31,589 nt of DNA from Hondaea fermentalgiana. Its lineage: Eukaryota > Sar > Bigyra > Thraustochytrida > Thraustochytriidae. Where the stretch lies: positions 3,990-35,578 of the forward strand of contig NPFB01000138.1 in NCBI GenBank assembly GCA_014084085.1. The letters are read 5' to 3'. Positions 8,763-17,251 of this stretch are shown one piece after another (within the stretch, counting starts at the first letter, position 1; each line of letters begins with the position of its first letter). The position numbers were made by a program, and so were the translations under genes. The notes beneath the pieces were generated by a model. The model searched no databases. It saw only the letters and a list, made by a program, of their open reading frames with translations, and was not told where the DNA came from.

Positions 8763-9734
8763 TTATGCTGGCTGCGCAACGCAATTGTGTTGTTTAGGAC
8801 TTGGACATGCCCCGCGAGGACTCGCCTCTACGTGATGGTGTGTTTTGCTTTGGCAAGCAGACGACTCTACAGACGTTTCCTGCTGGCGAGACTTGCGACT
8901 CGAGCGATGACGATGCGATGATGCGCGCCGCGTAGCCTTTCGTCTTCTTGAGCACGATGCAGAGCCCTCAATGGTGACGTGCGAGTCGACGAAAAAGTCG
9001 AGGGGGATCTCTTTCCATGAGTAAAACCTTCGCATCAGGGCGAGGCGATCCCGGAACTCGTCAATCTCCTCTTGCGCTGCTGCTGCTGCCGCTGATGTAG
9101 TCTTTGAGCTCTCATTGTGATGTAATCGAATGGGGAGGCTATCCGCACGAGCCTTGTTCAGCCGTAGCGGAACTGATTTGGTTGACAACGAGACTAACCG
9201 GCCTTGGCGAGACTCTTTATCCTGATCAGATGCTTGTTTCTGTGTCGTGGTTTCAGCCGTGGCCCCTTTTCTTTCCGAGACGACGGATGATGCTGGCGAT
9301 GGAGGCGGGTCGCGTCGAGGAAAGGGAATCTCCTGAACGTAGCGCCCCGAGACCATGGTCTCGACGTGATTGTCGCCACCATCGTCATCGACACGACTGA
9401 AATCCTCATTGGATAGAGTTCGTGTTCGTGGTGAGGGGCAAGGCGTGTGACAAGGAATTGGCGTCGAGCTCAGTGTATCAGTGCCCTGCGAAGCATCGAG
9501 AGCAGGCTTTTGATGACGAGCTTTTACGTTTGTACTTTCAATGCTGCTGATGCCACGTCTCGCGCCGTCTGCGACTTGGGAGGCTTGCGAAAAGCTCGCT
9601 GTGCTTTCGCTCGAGGTGGTTCCACTGCTATCGTGACGTTTCATCGAGCCAACTTCTCTGTGTGCGTCCCGCCCCTTCTTCACATGTGCTGCCATGCGCA
9701 CGCTCTGCACATTTGCAGAGACGCAAGCCCCCAT
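8763..9734 (-). CDS. Predicted N-myristoylated/palmitoylated disordered protein
   Basis: A 323-residue protein with an ATG start at 9734 and TAA stop. It begins MGACVS: Gly2 with a small residue at position 6 fits N-myristoylation, and Cys4 fits adjacent palmitoylation, so attachment to the plasma membrane or an endomembrane is predicted. Most of the chain is Ser/Thr/Arg-rich and looks disordered. One ordered segment stands out at about 221-257, starting EEIDEFRDRLALMRRFYSW and including the hydrophobic KEIPLDFFVD; it could be the protein's binding element. Residues 262-284 are very basic with Ser (a possible second membrane-binding or phosphoregulated patch). I recognise no catalytic domain. 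A divergent gene starts 1.9 kb away. Confidence 0.8.
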   Translation of the reverse strand: MGACVSANVQSVRMAAHVKKGRDAHREVGSMKRHDSSGTTSSESTASFSQASQVADGARRGISSIESTNVKARHQKPALDASQGTDTLSSTPIPCHTPCPSPRTRTLSNEDFSRVDDDGGDNHVETMVSGRYVQEIPFPRRDPPPSPASSVVSERKGATAETTTQKQASDQDKESRQGRLVSLSTKSVPLRLNKARADSLPIRLHHNESSKTTSAAAAAAQEEIDEFRDRLALMRRFYSWKEIPLDFFVDSHVTIEGSASCSRRRKATRRASSHRHRSSRKSRQQETSVESSACQSKTHHHVEASPRGACPSPKQHNCVAQPA

Positions 9735-9924
9735 GTTGATGCGCTGGCCGTGGTGGTGTTCACGCGTGCTCCGTTGCTGTTCCTGCGCGCCGGTCTTGCT
9801 AGTGTGCGTTTGGACCAGAGGCGGCGTCGCAACGGCCGCAGGGTCCGCGCGTTTCTTTCTAATAATGATGATGACGAGGATTGGTGAACTGCACTGCGCT
9901 GCTCTGCGCTCGAGCTCTCGTTGT

Positions 9925-9952
9925 GCTTGCTTGCTTGCTTACTTGCTTGCTT
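9925..9952. repeat. (GCTT)n microsatellite
   Basis: Seven GCTT-type units with one substitution (TACTT), the reverse complement of the AAGC array at the left edge of the window. It lies about 190 bases upstream of the start of the MGACVS gene. Confidence 0.9.
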
Positions 9953-10974
9953 CACAATCGCGAAGCCTTCTTCGCAGAGTGGTGGAGGACCCGCGCGCCC
10001 GCGGCGGGTTTTCGAAGTTTGCTAAGCTGTCGGAAGGTCTTGAAATTCGAGCTTTCTGGCTGACGAGTGAGTGCGGCGGACAGTCCGTGAAGTTCTCTTT
10101 TCTGCTTTGGATTTTGTGGGCGTGGGGCTCAGTGGTACAGCACCAACCGCGGCCCGAGATGACGCTTTGCTTGCGAAATGCTCGCCATTGTGCGACTCTG
10201 CGTTCTCTGCTCGCCTCGAATTTCTTCAATTACTTGGAGGCGCTGGGGCGCCGCTGTGCCCGCGTGTCGGTCCCACGCGCGACTTGGTGCATTGCCACTA
10301 TGGCAGCGGTCGTACAATCTGCAAGGCCCGCCGCATCGCCCGCCGTGCGGTGGGTCACGACCTCTCTCTCTCTCCCTGTATGTGTGTGTGTCCATGCGGC
10401 GGTGGTCGGTCAGTCTCGGGCTGCCAGGGTTGTATATATCATCATCGCAAATGAGTTCGAGGCCTCGTGCGCCCGGCAGGCGGGGACGATCGATTGCTTT
10501 GCCAGCTCCGGCGTCGTTGGTCCCGTCGGGCGGTCAAATCAAGCACAAATGAACGAGGTCGTGCGTCCCAAGGTTCGTGTGGCCTAGCTCCGACGAACTG
10601 TGAGAGCGCGGCTCATCCATCCATCGCAGCCTGCCTGAACAAACAGACTGTGGCTAGGGCTGGTCGGTTTCTGCAGCAGCCAGGACGCACCATCTCGAAA
10701 GAAGCTGGAGCGAAGGAAATGTGGCCAACTTTTTCTTTAAAGACTACGTAGCCTTCCACGCATCGAAGAGGCCGTCTTGGACCCTCCCTCCGTGGCCATG
10801 CCGAGTGCCACGCGCTGCCGGGATGGGCAGGGCAGATCTCCACCTCCGCACACCGTTCGCGGCGCGAGTTCAACTTTTCAACGAGCGGCAGTCCGCGTGA
10901 CTTTCTCTCAGAAAGACTGACTGACTGTGATTGGATTCATTCACGGGCTGACACATTCCCGGCACCCTGCGTGG

Positions 10975-10995
10975 CTGCTGCTGCTGCTGCTGCTG
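10975..10995. repeat. (CTG)7 trinucleotide repeat
   Basis: Seven perfect CTG units in intergenic sequence. More CTG/CAG-rich, imperfect sequence follows at 11077-11100. Confidence 0.95.
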
Positions 10996-11382
10996 GCGAG
11001 GCCATCCATCTGCATCACCGTCGTCGTCGCTGTGGATCTCTTGGGTCAGGATAGATGAGCTAGCCCAGGCAGGCAGCTGCAGCTGCTGCTGCAGGCAGGC
11101 TCACAGTCATCGTCTGAGTGAAAATCCATTTTGGCCTGCTTGGCGCGTGCAGGCAGGCTCGGCCAGCCGCCGCGGCAGCAAGGCCGCGCAGAGAGATGGA
11201 GACGGCGGCACGGGCTTGTCTCTCGTCGTTCTTCGGGGCCGCCCTTCCTCTCTCTCTCTGCACGCTCGCTCTACAGCACGCACGGCAGCGCAGAGCACCG
11301 CTGCGGCAGTCCGTGCCTGGCAACGCAGTGCAGAGCACCGCAGGGCTGCTTGTGCACGACGAAGTAAAAAGACTCGACCCCG

Positions 11383-11412
11383 CCAGGCCTAGCCAGGCCT
11401 AGCCAGGCCTAG
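11383..11412. repeat. Three tandem CCAGGCCTAG units
   Basis: Three perfect 10-bp units of CCAGGCCTAG, each containing the palindrome AGGCCT, located about 250-280 bases upstream of the ATG at 11662. Related AGGCCTAG or CTAGGCCTA sequences occur singly at other intergenic positions in the window. A promoter role is possible but unproven. Confidence 0.95.
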
Positions 11413-11661
11413 CAGACCAAATAGACTATACCAATCGCGAGGAAGGAGAGCAGAGGCGAGCTCGAGCGAAGGGCACGCGCGCAGCACAGCAGACCTGACT
11501 GCTCGCGAGGCGCTCGGCGAGCAACCTCGCGGGTGGGCGCAGGCCGGCAGGCAGGCAGCCGAGGCAGCCAGCGAGCTGGGGAGCTCAGCTGCGTCAGCCA
11601 GCCGCAGCAGACGTCGATCGTCCGGGCGCGCGCGGTCTGATTTGGTTTGATTTCGCTGACC

Positions 11662-13518
11662 ATGGACTGGCAAGACGACCCGCACGAGGCTGGCAGCCAG
11701 ACGTGGTACGGCGAGGCGCGGTCGCTCGGACTCGGTCAGCCTCCTGGCAGAGATCTTGACGCCAGCTCGCTCGCAGGCTTTGCTTCGCTCGACCTGGGCA
11801 ATGCCCTCGCGCCACAACACAATGGCGGACCGGACTATGGCGAGACTGTGCGTCGCCTCCTGCACTCGAGAAGGCGACTGCGCGAACGACGTCATCCAGC
11901 AGGGGTAGATCCCATTGCAGTCTCCACGCGAGGCCACTTCCTTGACGACGACGAGTACTTTGGGGGGACCTCGGCACTGTCCTCACCAAGATCTGCAACA
12001 TCCTCTTTTGCAATGCCCGAGTATTGGCGGGGCCCGCCCTCGCCGGTCTCTGCACCGACAATGCCGATGCCACGTAAGCAAAACGGTATGCGGAACGCTC
12101 CTCCAGCACCCGTCTCCTTGAACCCCACAAGCGCTTCTCGCCAGCTGCTCGAGAAACTGGCACCCAAGCTCAAATCCTCCATGCCCTCAATCACGGACGA
12201 TATCGATGCCGCGAGCGGGCCAGGCGAGGCGGATGATACCGATGACGAAGGTTTCACCGACGTTGAGACCGATATGCCTTCCATGGAGATGGAACTCAAC
12301 GACGAGCAAGCTATGCACAGCGAAGGAAAAACACCCACAGGCAAAGAAGATGTGCATCCAATTTCGATCGAACACCCGCCAACAGGCGATGCGCAGTCCC
12401 ATGCCGCCGTGGAACAAGGCCCTTTTACTTATTCACACAAAGACCTTGAAGACGAAGACCTTCCTGTAGCCAAAGCCATTCAGATCAAAATTGTACGACC
12501 ATCACGAAGCTCAAGCCAACCCGATTCCAGAGCCACACTCCGCGAGCAACCGGCGCTCGACGCCGGCGTACAGGTTTCTCAGCCTGATGAAGATGCTCAC
12601 AACCTTCCTGTAGCAACGAGTACGACGCAAGACTCGGCAGTGCAAACGGATGACGCATCGCTGGAAAAGGACACAGAAGCAGAAACCGCCGGCGCTGTCT
12701 CCTCGGTGTCCATTCATGAACAGCAGGATGTGGCCGTTCAAACGGCGCATGTCTCTCAGCAAGACGCCTCGACTGAGACAGAAGATGCGAGCGCAAGTGC
12801 AGTTGCTTCGGACGTGTCGAGCCCTGTCGAAGTTGCTCATGCCGCAGTCCAGACTGACGATGTTACAGAGACCAAAGAATCGCCAAGTGTCGTCAGTGTT
12901 GGCACGGATGCCGCCGCAGTGGAGACGATGAGCACCGGCGTGGACCCAATTCCTGAACTTGCCGAGATTTTGGACCGTGATCTTCTCAACAACAAGGCCA
13001 TCAGCGACGGGGAGTCGCTGCGTCAGACGCTGGGCCGCATCCAGGAGCGCCTTGAAGCCAAGTTCGCCCTTCGGCCCACGCTGCAGCGCTCTCGTTCGAA
13101 CCCCGAAGATGGCTTTGTGCGTTCCATGGCCGTTCAATACGAAGAGCGCCTCGCAGTCTTGCAAGAAGAAATTCGCAACCAATCCTCGCCAGTCCCCTCG
13201 CGGGCTCCGTCGCGGGCCGCCTCGGGTAGGTTGGCCTCGAGCGACGAGCCGGCCCAAGAGGATGCTCGTTCGAGACCCACGGAAGCCGGTACTTTCGACC
13301 GCCGGAAGATTGCCTCTGATAAAACGCGGGATAACTTGGGATCATCGCGAGCAAGGCAGCAGCAGCCGCCGCAACAGTCGCAACAGCGTGGAGTCTCGAG
13401 CCACGATCAACAAGAGGATCAAGTAGATTGGAAGCAAAAGATTGACGACGTCCGCAGCGTTTCAAGCGCTGTGTCGGATCAGGTATCGGATCTTCGTCGC
13501 ATCAATCAGCTTTTGTAA
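11662..13518 (+). CDS. Disordered scaffold-like protein with multiple LC8-type VQT motifs
   Basis: A 618-residue protein starting at the ATG in ACCATGG (11662); the upstream frame starts only at TTG. No catalytic domain is seen. Residues 1-300 are Ser/Pro/Asp-rich. Residues 300-430 carry a spaced series of short motifs: GVQV (302), AVQTD (326), AVQT (358), STETE (370), AVQTD (395), SVGTD (412) and STGVD (424). The x-V-Q-T-D type is the recognition signature of the dynein light chain LC8/DYNLL, which binds such strings in Nup159 and other scaffolds and zips two chains together. A probable coiled coil follows (455-506), then a Gln-rich stretch (565-590) and a helical C-terminus (590-618). The combination suggests a dimeric, LC8-stabilised scaffold or adaptor. 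Motif presence is seen; LC8 binding is inferred. Confidence 0.85.
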   Translation: MDWQDDPHEAGSQTWYGEARSLGLGQPPGRDLDASSLAGFASLDLGNALAPQHNGGPDYGETVRRLLHSRRRLRERRHPAGVDPIAVSTRGHFLDDDEYFGGTSALSSPRSATSSFAMPEYWRGPPSPVSAPTMPMPRKQNGMRNAPPAPVSLNPTSASRQLLEKLAPKLKSSMPSITDDIDAASGPGEADDTDDEGFTDVETDMPSMEMELNDEQAMHSEGKTPTGKEDVHPISIEHPPTGDAQSHAAVEQGPFTYSHKDLEDEDLPVAKAIQIKIVRPSRSSSQPDSRATLREQPALDAGVQVSQPDEDAHNLPVATSTTQDSAVQTDDASLEKDTEAETAGAVSSVSIHEQQDVAVQTAHVSQQDASTETEDASASAVASDVSSPVEVAHAAVQTDDVTETKESPSVVSVGTDAAAVETMSTGVDPIPELAEILDRDLLNNKAISDGESLRQTLGRIQERLEAKFALRPTLQRSRSNPEDGFVRSMAVQYEERLAVLQEEIRNQSSPVPSRAPSRAASGRLASSDEPAQEDARSRPTEAGTFDRRKIASDKTRDNLGSSRARQQQPPQQSQQRGVSSHDQQEDQVDWKQKIDDVRSVSSAVSDQVSDLRRINQLL

Positions 13519-13951
13519 GGCATCTCCAAGATCGGCGACGTAGGCAGGCCTAGATTTGATAATTTCACAGGTTTTTGTTCTTTTTGTATTCATTCGCCAC
13601 TCACCCTCGCCTTGTCCTCTTAGACGTGGTTTCTCTTATGATTTTCCTTTCTGTCTTTCTCCTGTGCCGGACTCCTTTTACGAGTCGCGGAAGAGCCATT
13701 GTCAGTTGTCGCACGTAGTTATAACACACACTTGTAAAATCGGATTGATTTGGACGTCGGGTCGCGACCATTTTTCGTCAACCAGAGACAATCCCAGTCT
13801 CATTCTCGCTCGATCTCATCAGCGAGATCAACAACGCGAGCGTGCGTCGTGAGGAGGTGACCTTACGAACAGCCCGACGCGCGGAACTCGTGGCACAGCA
13901 GACTTGCTTCACTTGTAGGTATAGTCAGCAAGCGTGAGCTTGACAAGGACC
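13519..13951. other. Intergenic spacer, no gene seen
   Basis: The spacer joins two co-directional plus-strand genes. It carries the 3' UTR of the first, including AGGCCTAG at 13546-13553, and T-rich sequence at 13560-13690. It also holds the promoter and 5' UTR of the SFT2 gene. I see no further feature. Confidence 0.6.
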
Positions 13952-14587
13952 ATGTGGCTGTTCGGGCGCTCACGAGACGATGGCGCCGAGGCCGCGACCT
14001 TGGTCGAGGAGGGGGACCCCGAGCTCGGGGAGAGCAGCGGAACGAGCAGCAGTCGCTGGGCGGTGTTTTCGTCGCTTCCCTCGTCATTCAACCTCTCTCG
14101 CGCCGAGGACGCGGAGCGCGTCACGCCCGAAACCACGGACGTCGATGCAGAAGTGACGGCCATGTGCGCAGACCTGAGCTATGAGACGCGTCTATATGGC
14201 TTTCTCTTTTGCTTTGCAATCGGGACGTTAATGAGTCTGTCCTCGAGTTTCTTTGTTCCCTCGATCGTGCTCAAACCGGAGAAGTTTGCGCTGCCGTACA
14301 CAATTGGGAACGTGCTTTCAATGGGTTCGAGCATGTTTTTCGTGGGACCTGCACGCTTCTTCAAGACTCTCTTCAACGAGACACGTCGCGTGGCCGCCAT
14401 TCTGTACCTTTCCACGCTTGTACTCACCTTTGTGGCGGCCATATATCTGCACATGGGTCTCCTTTGCTTTGTGCTAATCATTGTCCAGTTTTCTAGTTAT
14501 CTCTGGCTCATGGCGAGCTACATTCCGTATGGGCGTAATATGCTTCAAGGCTGCACGCGGCGGGTTTTTTCGTTCTTCATGTCCTGA
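13952..14587 (+). CDS. SFT2: SFT2-family vesicle transport protein
   Basis: A 211-residue four-pass membrane protein of the Got1/Sft2 family, close in length to yeast Sft2 (215 residues). The ATG at 13952 is in frame with a non-ATG upstream extension that was discarded. Residues 1-75 are a Ser/Glu-rich cytosolic N-terminus. Transmembrane segments lie at about 81-106, 112-132, 147-167 and 170-191. Family hallmarks are FALPYTIGNVLSMGSSMFFVGP (split here as FALPYTIGN at 112-120 and SMFFVGP at 127-133), then the Phe-Phe-Lys-x-Leu-Phe loop and a C-terminal SYIPYGR motif. Sft2 acts with t-SNAREs such as Sed5 in fusion of endosome-derived vesicles with the Golgi. Single exon. Confidence 0.97.
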   Translation: MWLFGRSRDDGAEAATLVEEGDPELGESSGTSSSRWAVFSSLPSSFNLSRAEDAERVTPETTDVDAEVTAMCADLSYETRLYGFLFCFAIGTLMSLSSSFFVPSIVLKPEKFALPYTIGNVLSMGSSMFFVGPARFFKTLFNETRRVAAILYLSTLVLTFVAAIYLHMGLLCFVLIIVQFSSYLWLMASYIPYGRNMLQGCTRRVFSFFMS

Positions 14588-15592
14588 AACGCCTCCTCTC
14601 TTTCCATCTGCCCACCTTTCGTCGCCAGATAAATTGATGGACATGGACCGCGACCGTGTAAACACACAAAGTTTGCTCACGATGCACGGATATCATGATG
14701 AAATGTAGGTAAAAAGAGGCCATGTACCACGACAGGTCTTCATGTATAACTTACGTATTTACTGGCATCCATGCTCATGCTGCTGTGGATGAAATACCTC
14801 GGACAATGCAAGGCGCCGTTCGTGCTGCAAGCGCTTGACTTGATCGCCACATGGCGCGAAGAACAGACGTATTGAACCGTGTGTCGCCTCGTGCCGTGCC
14901 GTGGCGTGTAATGAGAGAGGAAGGGATGAACGGCTCGCATGCTGCTCGCATGCTGCTGCTTTGACCCCACCCATGATTTTGATTCCACATCTAGTACAGG
15001 GTTAATTTGATCCAATCTTTTGAGCTTTCTCGCAGTTTTGCTGCCTACTTTTGCCGGTGGCGTTTTCCAAACGCCGGCGAGATTTAAAGCTGGCGCACCT
15101 TGGCTCCTTTTCTCCCCGCCGAGCATGTTGTTGGCGTCAGAGCAGAGCGGCTGTCGAGGATGGCTCCACAGACGATTCGTAAATGCCAAAGCTTTCCGTA
15201 AGATCTATCTGCAAAATACACAGAGAGAGGAGGGGGAGTCAGGCCTAGTAAAGGGAGGGTGAGAGAGAGAGAGTGAGGGAGAGAGAGAGGAGCCCGAGCG
15301 GAGAGAGAGAGATAAAGGCGAAACAGCGAGGCGGGCGATCTGCGCGGAGCAGCAGACAAAGAAGCCGCGCGTGGCCGCGTGCAGCGCGAGGGCTCCGGCG
15401 CGCTCGCGCTCGCGCGCGCGAGTCAAGCAGGGAGCAACAAAGCGGCAGGGGAAGAGGCAAAGTAAAGCAAAGCAACGCCACGCCACGCGAAGCAGCAAAG
15501 CACAACAAAACGTAGCAGGCGGCGCAGCGGGCGGGACAGCGCGCGCAGAAAGCGGTCGAGCGGCGTCGCTTTGCGGGCGCGGGAACGCGGCC
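14588..15592. other. Intergenic region with GA-rich tract, no supported gene
   Basis: About 1 kb between two plus-strand genes. It includes a direct repeat GCTCGCATGCT near 14933-14955, AGGCCTAG at 15241-15248, a (GA)n-rich tract at 15256-15312 and Arg/Ala-coding GC-rich DNA up to the SWIB start. An open frame runs in phase into the SWIB gene from a GTG at 15371, but the first ATG is 15593 and the upstream codons look like 5' UTR. Confidence 0.55.
15256..15312. repeat. (GA)n-rich microsatellite
   Basis: An imperfect GAGAGA purine tract upstream of the SWIB gene, with interruptions such as GAGTGAGGGAGA. GAGA tracts can be promoter-proximal, but here it may be simple repeat expansion. Confidence 0.85.
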
Positions 15593-16546
15593 ATGGATGC
15601 TGAAGCTTCGCAAGGGGCCACAGGCGCGGCCAATGAATCGGATGCGGGCGTAGAGACCATCACGTCCGAGGAAGCGCTCAAACAACCTATCCATGAATAT
15701 CTCGATGGGCTCGAAGATATCAACGACATCAAATTGAAAGTAGCGCGAGCCGCCGTCAGCAAGGCCCTGGGGCAGCCTGTGGATAAGAAGGCCTTCAAGA
15801 ATGCGATTCAAGCTGTTATAAACGAAAGAAATGGTAATGATGACTCCTCGGAGTCAGAAGCCTCGAGTTCCTCCTCGCCAGATGCCGCTGGAACAGGCAA
15901 ATCTCGCCGTGGTGGCCTCGCTCGGACGCAAGTCGTGCTCTCTAAGCCGCTGGCCAAATTTCTCGGCGTGGAAACAGAGACCCGCCCGCAGATCGTAAAG
16001 AAGCTCTGGGAGTACATTCGGGAACATGATCTTCAGAATCCCAATGACAAGCGAGAGATCAGATGTGACGATGCGCTCAGAGAGCTCTTCCAGCGTGACC
16101 AGGTTACCATGTTCAACATGAATAAACTCCTCACCTGCCATGTCATTTCGCAAAAGGCCTGGAATGAAGGCAAGCGCACCTTTGATACTTACAAGCTGAA
16201 GCTCAAGGATGAAGTGGCGTTTCCCAAGACGGCGAAACCTTCCAAGCCGAAGACCAAGTCTGGTGTCAAGCGCAAGCGTCGCGGGGGCGGGGGCGGCGGT
16301 GGCTTCTGCAAGGTTTTGCGAATCAGCGAGCCCTTGCAGAGATTTATGAATGAGGAGACGGCAGCGCGCACGGCTGTTACGAAAAAACTTTGGGAACATA
16401 TCCGCGCGAACGAACTCCAAAATCCCGACAACAAGCGTGAGATCATTTGCGACGATACCCTTCGCGACCTTTTTGGACAGGAAAAGGTCACCATCTTCAG
16501 CATGAATAAGTTTATTCAGCCGCACTTTATCAAGGACGATGAGTGA
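15593..16546 (+). CDS. DEK_C and double SWIB/MDM2 domain protein
   Basis: A 317-residue chromatin-type protein starting at the ATG in GCCATGG (15593). Residues about 22-78 match a DEK C-terminal domain, a small DNA-binding winged-helix-like fold (IHEYLDGLEDINDIKLKV then FKNAIQAVI). Residues 112-186 and 239-313 are two SWIB/MDM2 domains, each with the signature KKLWE-x-I-R-x-x-x-LQNP-x-DKRE(I) then C-D-D-x-L-R-x-LF and a final V-T-x-F-x-MNK. The linker has a basic nuclear-localisation-like KSGVKRKRR (222-230) followed by a seven-Gly run encoded by a GGC/GGG repeat. SWIB domains occur in the BAF60/SWP73 subunits of SWI/SNF and, together with DEK_C, in stand-alone plant and algal proteins. A DNA- or chromatin-associated nuclear role is likely; which complex it joins cannot be told. 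Confidence 0.97.
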   Translation: MDAEASQGATGAANESDAGVETITSEEALKQPIHEYLDGLEDINDIKLKVARAAVSKALGQPVDKKAFKNAIQAVINERNGNDDSSESEASSSSSPDAAGTGKSRRGGLARTQVVLSKPLAKFLGVETETRPQIVKKLWEYIREHDLQNPNDKREIRCDDALRELFQRDQVTMFNMNKLLTCHVISQKAWNEGKRTFDTYKLKLKDEVAFPKTAKPSKPKTKSGVKRKRRGGGGGGGFCKVLRISEPLQRFMNEETAARTAVTKKLWEHIRANELQNPDNKREIICDDTLRDLFGQEKVTIFSMNKFIQPHFIKDDE

Positions 16547-17251
16547 ATTCACGGGCGATAGATTGAATGAACCAGCGATCCGACCAACCAATCAACCAAC
16601 CAACCAACCAATCAATGAACGAATGGAACGAAGGAATGAACGAGCTCCTTGCGATCTAGCCTTTGGGCAGACAGCTCGCTAGACGGAACGGGATCACCAT
16701 GAGAGCAAGAACCGAGTTTACAGCCGCCGCGGTGACGTTATGATGGACCAGCCAACACACAGACTCGTTGATCTGGAGGCAATCGTGAAAACCTTTTACC
16801 ACTCCTTCTGTAAGCGCTACCACGTACTTTACTGTTAGTCACCTCAGCGTCCGGCATTCCCATCTATCTGCGCCTCTTAGCACAATTATAATTGCTTTCT
16901 TCGCCTTAAGCATTCTATCTCCTCGTATGAACAGTGAGGAACAATTGCTGCAATACGCCTTGATAACGTCGTAGATCCCCACCGCGCAACGTCAGTCGAC
17001 GCCAAAAGAGCACCAGCCTCCAGCATTTTGTGCTCCATTCACAACGAAGCCGTCAGTAGCGAATCATTTGCAGAAGGGATCTCCTACTGACAATGCAAGC
17101 ATTGGTGGAGCAAAAGCCATGGAGATATAAAATGTATTTCTTTGATTGCAAAAGTACCTCTCTTGTTCGTCGTTAACATTAGCAAAGTCGCGCACAGCTC
17201 GAGTGAGCACGCTCGAGCGGATTGGACCAAGCCATACGTGAGAACGTCTGG
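16547..17251. other. Convergent intergenic region with CAAC/AATG repeats
   Basis: The 3' ends of the SWIB gene (+) and the cupredoxin-DUF305 gene (-) face each other here. Positions 16583-16640 carry an imperfect tetranucleotide array (CAAC, CAAT, GAAC, GAATGA units). The rest is moderately AT-rich 3' UTR-like sequence. No gene is supported. Confidence 0.6.
16583..16640. repeat. Imperfect CAAC/CAAT/GAAC tetranucleotide array
   Basis: Tandem ACCAACCAATCAACC-type units that drift into GAACGAATGGAACGAAGG units just beyond the SWIB stop codon. Confidence 0.85.

Larger units (their letters stand above)
9735..11661. other. Divergent intergenic region, no supported gene
   Basis: A 1.9-kb space between the divergent genes at 9734 (-) and 11662 (+), so it should contain both promoters. 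It includes a broken (CTTG)n run (9925-9952), (CTG)7 at 10975-10995, a TATATATC at 10433-10440 and a 10-bp triple repeat at 11383-11412. A 297-codon open frame on the plus strand (9694-10587) overlaps the start of the minus-strand gene and has no recognisable composition, so I leave it out. Confidence 0.55.

Noticed and set aside
10122..10200. tRNA-like A box (GGCTCAGTGGTACAGC)
   Set aside because: The D-arm match is good, but no B box (GGTTCRANNCC), no paired acceptor stem and no anticodon arm follow at the right spacing.
9694..10587. 297-codon open frame on the plus strand
   Set aside because: It overlaps the 5' end of the minus-strand MGACVS gene, has Cys/Trp-rich random-looking composition and crosses microsatellites. 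No domain is seen.
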